64,000 bases of DNA from Sphingomonas sp. YR710 (GTDB taxonomy: Bacteria > Pseudomonadota > Alphaproteobacteria > Sphingomonadales > Sphingomonadaceae), in contig NZ_FMZJ01000005.1 of assembly GCF_900101455.1 (NCBI RefSeq), forward strand, positions 1 through 64,000, read 5' to 3'. This document shows positions 9,525-16,271 of this stretch, piece by piece. The position numbers and the translations under genes are program-made. Within the stretch, counting starts at the first letter, position 1, and each line of letters opens with the position of its first letter. The notes under the pieces are model-generated. The model did no database searches, was not told where the DNA came from, and saw only the letters and a program-made list of their open reading frames with translations.

Positions 9525-10643
9525 ATGACTTTGAAACCGCTATCTGGCGTCCGCGTGCTCGACTTCACTTTTCTGCCGCCGGGCGGTGCATGCACTGTGA
9601 TGCTGGCCGATCTCGGAGCCGATATCATCCGCGTCGAATCGCCCGCACAAAAGGGCAGGCCGAGCATGGTGATCGGCCAGGTGCCGTTGAGCCGGGGGAA
9701 GCGTTCGATCACGCTCGACCAGCGCAATCCGGCTGCGAACGCGATACTCGCGCGGTTGGCCGCGAGCGTCGATGTGGTGGTCGAAAACAGCATGCCGGGG
9801 TCGATGGAGGCGCGTGGCTTCGGCTACTCGCACGCGCGTGCCGCCAATCCGCGGCTGATCTGGTGCGCGATGACGGGCTTTGGGCAGGACGGCCCCAATG
9901 CCGCGCATGCCGGGCATGACATGTCCTATGTCGCGCATTCCGGGATGTTGGGCGCGCTCTCGGCTGACATGCCGTGGCAGCCGGCGACGATGCTTTCAGT
10001 CCCGGCCGGTGCGCAAGCAGCTGTGATCGGCATTCAGGCGGCCTTGCTGCAACGCGTGGCATCCGGCGAAGGCGCGTTCCTCGACATCAGCCTGTCGGAA
10101 TCGATGGGCTGGTTCCTTACCTGCGCGATCAACCCGTTCTCGGACAACCCGTATATGCTCTTGGGAACGCCCGATCGTCGTGTCTATGGCTGTGGCGACG
10201 GGCGCTATATCGCGGTGGCCTCGGCCGAGCCGCGTACATGGGGGGCGCTGTGCGACGGACTGGGCCTGCCGGAACTGAAGGACCGGCTCCACAAGGCCGA
10301 TCAGGCCGCCGAAACCACCGCAATTTTGGCGCAGGCATTCCTTGCCCGTCCGGCGGCGGAATGGGTCGAACGGCTGGCGCCGGCCGGTGCGGCGGTCACG
10401 TTTGTGAACCGGGCGAAGGAAGTGCTCGACGATCCGCATATCAAGGCGCGCGGGTCGGTCGTCGACTGCGCGGGCGTACCCACGCCCGTCAATCCGGTGC
10501 GGCTGTCCACCGCCGACGGGCAAAGGGGGGAGATGGCGTTGGGCGCTCCGCATCTTGTCGGGCAGGACAATGCGGATGTGTTCACCGCGGCGGGCTTCGC
10601 GGCGGACGAGATTCAGAAGCTTGAAGCAGATGGCGTGATCTGA
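9525..10643 (+). CDS. Class III CoA-transferase / acyl-CoA racemase family (CaiB/BaiF)
   Basis: A 372-residue enzyme that moves CoA between carboxylic acids or epimerises 2-methylacyl-CoA. The family opening PLSGVRVLDFT, then MLADLGADIIRVESP, is clear, as is GRGFG-like GSMEARGFGYSHARAANPRLIW. The expected catalytic aspartate is D187 in GEGAFLDISLSES. The short length and Amacr-like pattern favour an alpha-methylacyl-CoA racemase or a generic type III transferase; the substrate is unknown. ATG 9525 is preferred; a GTG at 9513 is in frame. Confidence 0.9.
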   Translation: MTLKPLSGVRVLDFTFLPPGGACTVMLADLGADIIRVESPAQKGRPSMVIGQVPLSRGKRSITLDQRNPAANAILARLAASVDVVVENSMPGSMEARGFGYSHARAANPRLIWCAMTGFGQDGPNAAHAGHDMSYVAHSGMLGALSADMPWQPATMLSVPAGAQAAVIGIQAALLQRVASGEGAFLDISLSESMGWFLTCAINPFSDNPYMLLGTPDRRVYGCGDGRYIAVASAEPRTWGALCDGLGLPELKDRLHKADQAAETTAILAQAFLARPAAEWVERLAPAGAAVTFVNRAKEVLDDPHIKARGSVVDCAGVPTPVNPVRLSTADGQRGEMALGAPHLVGQDNADVFTAAGFAADEIQKLEADGVI

Positions 10644-10669
10644 CCCGGATTACGCGGTCACGCCATGGG

Positions 10670-10701
10670 GCGAGGTGGGCCGTTTCGATGGCACACCTCG
10701 C
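10670..10701. terminator. Stem-loop between convergent CoA-transferase and prfB genes
   Basis: GCGAGGTG (10670-10677) pairs perfectly with CACCTCGC (10694-10701) around a 16-nt loop that can itself pair GCC with GGC. It sits in the 67-bp gap between two convergent genes, where a two-way terminator is expected. No T-run follows it. Confidence 0.5.
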
Positions 10702-10710
10702 GGGCTGATT

Positions 10711-11838
10711 TCAGTCCACATCCTCGACATCGACCTTCTCGCCCGTCACGCGCTGCGATAGCGCCGCCGCCATGAATCGGTCCAGCTCGCCGTCGAGCAC
10801 GTCGGACGGGGCGGTCGAGGTCACGCCGGTCCGCAGGTCCTTCACCATCTGATAGGGCTGAAGGACGTAGGAGCGGATCTGGTGGCCCCAGCCGATCTCG
10901 GTCTTGGCGGCATAGCCCGCCATCGTCTCGGCTTCGCGCTTCTGCAATTCCTGTTCGTACAGCCGGGCCTTGAGCTGCTTCATCGCCTCGGCCTTGTTCT
11001 TGTGCTGCGAACGCTGATTCTGGCAGGCCACGATGATGCCGGTCGGAAGGTGGGTGATACGGACCGCGGAATCGGTGGTGTTGACGTGCTGGCCGCCGGC
11101 GCCCGAGGATCGATAGGTATCGATCTTGAGGTCCTTCTCCAGCACCTCGATGTCGATATCGTCATCGACTTCAGGATAGACCCAGACCGAGGCGAAGCTC
11201 GTGTGGCGCCGCGCGGCGGAATCATAAGGGCTGATGCGGACGAGGCGGTGGACGCCGCTTTCGGTCTTCGCATAGCCATAGGCATTCTCGCCCTTGACGA
11301 GGATCGTCGCCGATTTGATGCCGGCCTGTTCGCCGGCATGATAGTCGACCAGTTCGACCTTGAATCCGCGCCGTTCGGCCCAGCGCGTGTACATGCGCTG
11401 GAGCATTCCGGCCCAGTCCTGGCTCTCGGTACCGCCGGCGCCGGCATTGACCTCGATATAGCTGTTATTGCCGTCGGCCTCTCCGGCCAGCAGCGCGGAG
11501 ATCTTGTCGGCCTCGGCACGAACCGCGAGCGTCGCAAGGCTGGCGACGCCGTCATTGACCAATGCCTCGTCACCCTCGGCCTCGGCCATCTCCATCAGTT
11601 CGACGGTATCGCTGACTTCGGTTTCGATCGACTTCACCGCCGAAACCGCCTCGTCGAGCCGGCGGCGTTCGCGCATCACCTCCTGCGCGGCCTTGGCATC
11701 GTCCCACAGCTTCGGATCCTCGACCCGGTTGTTGAGCTCGTCGAGGCGGCGCAATGCACGATCCCAATCCAGGAAGCGGCGGACAAGCGCCATCGCCTGG
11801 TTGATCTGATCGACATGGGCTTGCGCTTCAGCGCGCAT
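10711..11838 (-). CDS. prfB: Peptide chain release factor 2
   Basis: RF2 releases finished proteins at UGA and UAA codons. The 375-residue protein has the N-terminal helical domain, the GGQ peptidyl-transferase motif (SGAGGQHVN, residues 248-250) and the flanking RRHTSFASVWVYPEVDDDIDI block. The codon-recognition tripeptide, SPF in E. coli RF2, reads SPY here (203-205), which I recall as common in alphaproteobacteria. The gene is a single open frame with no UGA at codon 26, so the programmed +1 frameshift that autoregulates prfB in many bacteria is absent. The ATG has a GGAG-like site upstream. Confidence 0.97.
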   Translation of the reverse strand: MRAEAQAHVDQINQAMALVRRFLDWDRALRRLDELNNRVEDPKLWDDAKAAQEVMRERRRLDEAVSAVKSIETEVSDTVELMEMAEAEGDEALVNDGVASLATLAVRAEADKISALLAGEADGNNSYIEVNAGAGGTESQDWAGMLQRMYTRWAERRGFKVELVDYHAGEQAGIKSATILVKGENAYGYAKTESGVHRLVRISPYDSAARRHTSFASVWVYPEVDDDIDIEVLEKDLKIDTYRSSGAGGQHVNTTDSAVRITHLPTGIIVACQNQRSQHKNKAEAMKQLKARLYEQELQKREAETMAGYAAKTEIGWGHQIRSYVLQPYQMVKDLRTGVTSTAPSDVLDGELDRFMAAALSQRVTGEKVDVEDVD

Positions 11839-11893
11839 GGTTTTTTCTCCGAACGTTGGACCGTCGTCCCGGCAGGGCCGGAACCGTAAGCTT

Positions 11894-11974
11894 CGTCATT
11901 CCAGCGAAAGCTGGAATCTCTCTTCCTTCAGCGGTTGAAGGAGAAATGAGATCCCGGCTTTCGCCGGGATGACG
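11894..11974. repeat. REPIN-like element: two opposed REP hairpins between mrcA and prfB
   Basis: The first hairpin is ATTCCAGC (11898-11905), loop GAAA, GCTGGAAT (11910-11917). The second, inverted, is ATCCCGGC (11951-11958), loop TTTC, GCCGGGAT (11963-11970). The outer ends CGTCAT and ATGACG also pair, and a third small hairpin CCTTCA-GCGGT-TGAAGG sits between. The whole 81-bp element is thus an imperfect palindrome of two REP units, the layout called REPIN. It lies in the 154-bp gap between tandem genes and could stabilise or end the mrcA transcript. Confidence 0.8.
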
Positions 11975-11992
11975 ATTCAGGTTGAGCGCGCT

Positions 11993-14464
11993 CTAGTAAA
12001 TAGCGCCCTGTGTTTGCAAGAACTCGCTGTCGCTGGTGGCTTTGGCCGGTGCCTTCGTAGCGGTGGCGATTTCCTCGCGGCGGATCGTGCGGCGCGGCTC
12101 GCTTTCGGGCTTGAAGGCTTCCCAGATCACCGGCGACAATGGCGATCCGTCGGGCCAGGCGCCGAATACGCGGCGGCCGCTCTTGCGATCGATACGGATC
12201 ATGCGGATGCCGGGCGGCGCCTGGAACGGCACGACCGGCATGTCCTTCATCGCCTTCTGTGCAAACTGGCGGAAGATCGGGGCCGCTATCGTGCCGCCCT
12301 GCGCATAGCCGCCCATCGGCTTCGGCGCGTCATAGCCCAGATAGAGCCCACCCACCATGTCGGCCGATCCGCCGACGAACCACACGTTGGTCGGTCCGGT
12401 CGAGGTGCCGGTCTTGCCGAACATCGGGCGGCCGAGATCGCGCAGCACGGTCGCGGTGCCGCGCTGCACGACGCCTTCCATGATGTGCAGCATCTGATAA
12501 GCGGTCATCGCATCGATGATCTGTTTCTGGCGCAGGCGCGGACGCGGCATCGGCTTGCCGTCCCAATTCGGCATGTTGCAGCCTTCGCACGCGCGCTTGT
12601 CGGCGCGCCAGATGATCTTGCCGTGGCGATCCTGGATATAATCGATCAGGGTCGGCGTCAGCGCGCGGCCCTGATTGGCGAACATCGAATAGCCGTTGAC
12701 GATCTTCGACACGGTGGTCTCGCCGGCGCCGAGCGCATAAGCCAGATACGGTGGATAATCGCCGATCCCCATTACCTTGGCCGTGTGGACGACCTTGTCC
12801 ATGCCGATCTGGCTCGCGGTGCGCACGGTCATCAGGTTGCGCGATTGCTCGACGCCCCAGCGCATCGTCTGTTCGCCCGCGCTCTGGCCGCTGAAGTTGC
12901 GGAAGCATTTCTGGCCGAGATGGACCGATTGCAGCACGCAGAATGGCCCGTCGATCACGATCGAAGCCGGCGTCATGCCATTGTCGAGCGCGGCGGCATA
13001 AACGAACGGCTTGAAGGTCGATCCGGGCTGACGCAGCGCCTGGGTCGCGCGGTTGAACGAACTGCCGCGCGAATCGAAGCCGCCTTGCATCGCCAGCACC
13101 TGTCCGGTGTGCGGATTTTCCACGACCATGCCGCCCGAAATCTTCGGAATGCTTTTCAGGATGAAATGGTCGCCGTCGCGGCGCACGACGATCGCATCAC
13201 CGACCTTGAGGAAATCGAAGGCCCGCCCGCCGATCCCGGCGCGCGGCATCGTCGCGCCATAGGATGGCAATAGGCCCTTCGAACCATTCTCGAAGCCGAT
13301 CTCGGCCTGGTTGGCGGCTTTGGACAGCACGACCGCGGGATACCAATTGGCATAGCCCGCGCCGATATTGGCGAGGGACAGCGCCTGCGCCCAATTGCCG
13401 CTGACATCGATCTTCGCGATTCGTCCGGTCCAGCCCTGCGCGGCCTCGAAGCGGGAGAGCCCGTCGCGCAGCGCGCCTTCGGCTGCGTCCTGCACTTTCG
13501 GGTCATAGGATGTCCGCACCCACAGGCCCCCGGCATAAACGCTGTTCGGGCTGTCCTCGGCGTCCTCGCCATATTGATCGATCAGCTGGCGGCGCACCTC
13601 TTCCATGAAATAGCCGCCGACGCTCGGCTTGGGGGCGTAGCGCATGATGACGCCCAACGGAGCCGCTGCCGCTGCCGCCTGTTCGGCGGGGGTGATATAG
13701 CCGTTCAGCGCCATCTGGTGGAGCACATAGTTGCGGCGATCGATTGCGCGGTCGGCATGGCGTTCCACAGTGTAGTTGGACGGCGCCTTGGGCAGGATCG
13801 CCAGATAAGCAGCCTCCGGCAGGGTGAGGTCGGCGACATCCTTGCCGAAATAGGCGCGCGCAGCGGACTGCACGCCATAAGCGTTCCGCCCCAGGAAGAT
13901 CTGGTTGAGATAGAGTTCGAGAATCTGCTGCTTGGTCAGCGCGCCTTCGATCCGGAAGGCCAGGATCGCTTCGCGGATCTTGCGCTTGATCGAATATTCG
14001 TCGCCGACAATCAGATTCTTGGCGACCTGCTGAGTGATGGTCGATCCGCCCTTGGCGCGCCGGCCGCTGCCGAGCTTGGTCGTATAGTCCCAGACCGCCC
14101 CGGCCAAGCCAGGCAGGTCGACGCCCGGATGCGTGAAGAAGGTCTTGTCCTCGGCCGAAATGAAGGCGTGCACCAGCGTCGGCGGGAACTCGTCATAGTT
14201 GAGCTGGACGCGCCGTTCACGCGCGAAATCGGCGATCGGTTCGCCATCATAAGCGCGCACATTGGTGGGCAAAGGCGGTTGATAGGCGAGCAGGGCATCT
14301 GCCGATGGCAGCCCGCGCGCGAAGAAGAACCAGATGGCGATCCATGCGAACAGCAATGTGAAAAGCGTGTAACCGGTCCAGCGCCAGCTACGATATTGGG
14401 CCGCCGCGCGAAAATTATCGCGGAACGGCGGCAAAGGCGGCAGGTGCAGACGGGGCAGCTTCAT
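11993..14464 (-). CDS. mrcA: Penicillin-binding protein 1A, bifunctional glycosyltransferase/transpeptidase
   Basis: A class A PBP of 823 residues that polymerises lipid II into glycan strands and crosslinks them. After a cytoplasmic tail and one membrane helix (about 30-50) comes the GT51 domain with the catalytic glutamate in SAEDKTFFTHPGVD (E105) and KGGSTITQQVAKN (139-150). The transpeptidase has S482-T-F-K, SRN (541-543) and KTGT (684-687). Between the two is the OB-like ODD region typical of PBP1A. It lies 61 bp after an amidase gene on the same strand, so synthesis and cleavage functions are probably co-transcribed. The frame also has a GTG at 14467, immediately before the ATG. Confidence 0.97.
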   Translation of the reverse strand: MKLPRLHLPPLPPFRDNFRAAAQYRSWRWTGYTLFTLLFAWIAIWFFFARGLPSADALLAYQPPLPTNVRAYDGEPIADFARERRVQLNYDEFPPTLVHAFISAEDKTFFTHPGVDLPGLAGAVWDYTTKLGSGRRAKGGSTITQQVAKNLIVGDEYSIKRKIREAILAFRIEGALTKQQILELYLNQIFLGRNAYGVQSAARAYFGKDVADLTLPEAAYLAILPKAPSNYTVERHADRAIDRRNYVLHQMALNGYITPAEQAAAAAAPLGVIMRYAPKPSVGGYFMEEVRRQLIDQYGEDAEDSPNSVYAGGLWVRTSYDPKVQDAAEGALRDGLSRFEAAQGWTGRIAKIDVSGNWAQALSLANIGAGYANWYPAVVLSKAANQAEIGFENGSKGLLPSYGATMPRAGIGGRAFDFLKVGDAIVVRRDGDHFILKSIPKISGGMVVENPHTGQVLAMQGGFDSRGSSFNRATQALRQPGSTFKPFVYAAALDNGMTPASIVIDGPFCVLQSVHLGQKCFRNFSGQSAGEQTMRWGVEQSRNLMTVRTASQIGMDKVVHTAKVMGIGDYPPYLAYALGAGETTVSKIVNGYSMFANQGRALTPTLIDYIQDRHGKIIWRADKRACEGCNMPNWDGKPMPRPRLRQKQIIDAMTAYQMLHIMEGVVQRGTATVLRDLGRPMFGKTGTSTGPTNVWFVGGSADMVGGLYLGYDAPKPMGGYAQGGTIAAPIFRQFAQKAMKDMPVVPFQAPPGIRMIRIDRKSGRRVFGAWPDGSPLSPVIWEAFKPESEPRRTIRREEIATATKAPAKATSDSEFLQTQGAIY

Positions 14465-14525
14465 CACGCGCCCGCGTCTAGCAGCTTTGCCCGGCTTTGC
14501 CAGCGCCGGCCGATCAGCGCGGCCA

Positions 14526-15812
14526 TCATTCGCCGGTCAGGCGTCGCGCGAAATGGGTTTCAACGGCCTTGCGCACGCCGACGGCTATGTCGTGCTGATA
14601 ATCGTGTGAAAATAGCAGCTGCAGATCGTCGGGGTTTGACATATAGCCGGTTTCGAGCAGCACCGACGGCACATCAGGTGCCTTTAGCACGATCAGGCCC
14701 GCGAATTTGTGTGCGCTGTCCTTGAAATGGACGGTGCCGGACATCTCCCGTTGCAGCAATGTCGCGAAATTGGACGAGATGTTCATCGTCTCGCGCTGGG
14801 CAAGGTCGATCAGGATCGAGGATACGTCATTGTTCTCGCCGCCGAGATCGACTCCGTTCAGGATATCGGCGCGGTTTTCCTTCGCCGCGAGCTGGGCTGC
14901 CACCCTGTCGGAGGCGACTTCGGACAATGTGTAGATGCTCGCGCCGCGCGCGGCGGGATTGGGGGCGCTGTCGGCATGGACCGAAATGAACAGATCGGCC
15001 TTCAGTCGGCGGGCGATTTCGCGCCGCTCGCCGAGTACGAGAAACCGGTCGTCGCCGCGGGTCAGTGCGACGCGCACCCGGCCCGAGGCAGCGAGTTCGT
15101 CGCGGATGGCGCGCGCGATCGCCAGCGCCGCATCCTTTTCGCGCCGCGACCCGTCGGCCGAAAGCGAGCCGGGATCATGGCCGCCATGCCCGGCATCGAT
15201 CACGACGAGCGGGCGCTTCGTGCCACGGGCGCCGGTCACGAGCGGGGCGGGCAGCGGCTTTGGCGGATCGAGGGGCACGGTGATGCCGCCCGGCTGGGTG
15301 GTATTCTCGTCATTGCCCTTGTTCAGTCCGAACAAGCGCCGCCCCTTGCGGACGGTGCGAGCGAACAGGTTTTCGCTCACGGGCTGCAGGGTGAGGGTCA
15401 GTGCCTGATGATCGGGCGAAAATTCGGCGTCGGCAACGATCGCGGGTTCAGTCAGTTCGAACACGATCCGGGCCGTCTGCTGGTCATATTGGCCGTGCCG
15501 TGTCGATGCGATCAGCCCCCCGGTCGCCGCGATCCGGCCCATCTGGGTTCCGGGAAGATCGACGGCGATCCGATCCGGCCCATTGAGCACGAAAGCCGAC
15601 GCGGTCGCGACCGGCTTGTCGAACCGTACCGTCACCTGGTTGGCGGCGATGTCGATGCCGGCAATTGCCGCCGAAGCCCGAACGGCACCCGGCCATGCGA
15701 TCATCAGCCACGAGGCGATCATGATCCACATGAACAAGGCGGGGCGGTGGCAACGGTGCGATGATGGCAGGCTGATGGTCTCTCGTTGCAAAATCGCCCC
15801 GCAATCACGCAT
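14526..15812 (-). CDS. N-acetylmuramoyl-L-alanine amidase (AMIN + Amidase_3, AmiC-like)
   Basis: A zinc hydrolase that cuts the bond between MurNAc and the stem peptide during cell separation. An N-terminal AMIN-like beta domain (GIDIAANQVTVRFDKPV, VFELTEP) precedes the Amidase_3 domain. Zinc and catalytic sites are visible in VVIDAGHGGHDPGS, the RREKDAALAIA glutamate, FISVHADSAP and SVLLETGYMSN. The start is uncertain: 15812 gives a long n-region before the hydrophobic signal (MWIMIASWLMIAWPGAVRA), and ATG 15731 would begin right at that signal. No good ribosome site marks either. It is probably exported and co-transcribed with mrcA. Confidence 0.9.
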   Translation of the reverse strand: MRDCGAILQRETISLPSSHRCHRPALFMWIMIASWLMIAWPGAVRASAAIAGIDIAANQVTVRFDKPVATASAFVLNGPDRIAVDLPGTQMGRIAATGGLIASTRHGQYDQQTARIVFELTEPAIVADAEFSPDHQALTLTLQPVSENLFARTVRKGRRLFGLNKGNDENTTQPGGITVPLDPPKPLPAPLVTGARGTKRPLVVIDAGHGGHDPGSLSADGSRREKDAALAIARAIRDELAASGRVRVALTRGDDRFLVLGERREIARRLKADLFISVHADSAPNPAARGASIYTLSEVASDRVAAQLAAKENRADILNGVDLGGENNDVSSILIDLAQRETMNISSNFATLLQREMSGTVHFKDSAHKFAGLIVLKAPDVPSVLLETGYMSNPDDLQLLFSHDYQHDIAVGVRKAVETHFARRLTGE

Positions 15813-16271
15813 TTGCCGACGCTTGGGTTGGCAGTGTGGCCAGTTAACCAAAGCTTTACCCTGCTTGTCCAGAGCAGTCGCACGGTCTGAGGATTTGGTT
15901 GCTACCAGGTCACGCGAATGCTAGCACCATTTGTCCGGACGAAGGCCGATGTTTATCATCGGGAAAATCCGTCCGGGACTGTCGTCGGCGCCGATTTCGG
16001 CGGCCGACACAATAGGTTGACGTTCGCATGAGTCATTTTTCGCCTTTTCTACGTAGCGACCATGAAAGTGGTGGCGCGTGGAATGAGGCCTTTTTTCCGG
16101 TGCATAGTGCCGGATGTGACTTTGCGACGGCTGCGCACAGACTCTTTTCAACCCATTTGGCCATGATGACCGGTGCGACGCGATCTGCTTCGCCGGGCGC
16201 AGGGCCACATCACACATATTGCGCGTTCCGCAGCGGCGATCACGCCGCGCCGCGCGCCTGGAGACATTTGA
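15813..16271. other. Divergent promoter region and long rne leader
   Basis: About 460 bp separate the amidase from rne, transcribed in opposite directions. No gene is supported; frames of 109-127 codons here overlap known genes and lack family features. A nested secondary structure is present: CCGGACG (15935-15941) pairs with CGTCCGG (15970-15976) around an inner stem CCGATG/CATCGG (15946-15951, 15957-15962). E. coli rne has a long structured 5' UTR that RNase E uses for feedback, so a similar role is possible but not shown. Confidence 0.5.

Noticed and set aside
15844-15858. TTAA-N7-TTTA as a CtrA box upstream of the amidase
   Set aside because: One mismatch to TTAA-N7-TTAA, and such short sites occur by chance. 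No supporting spacing to a promoter.
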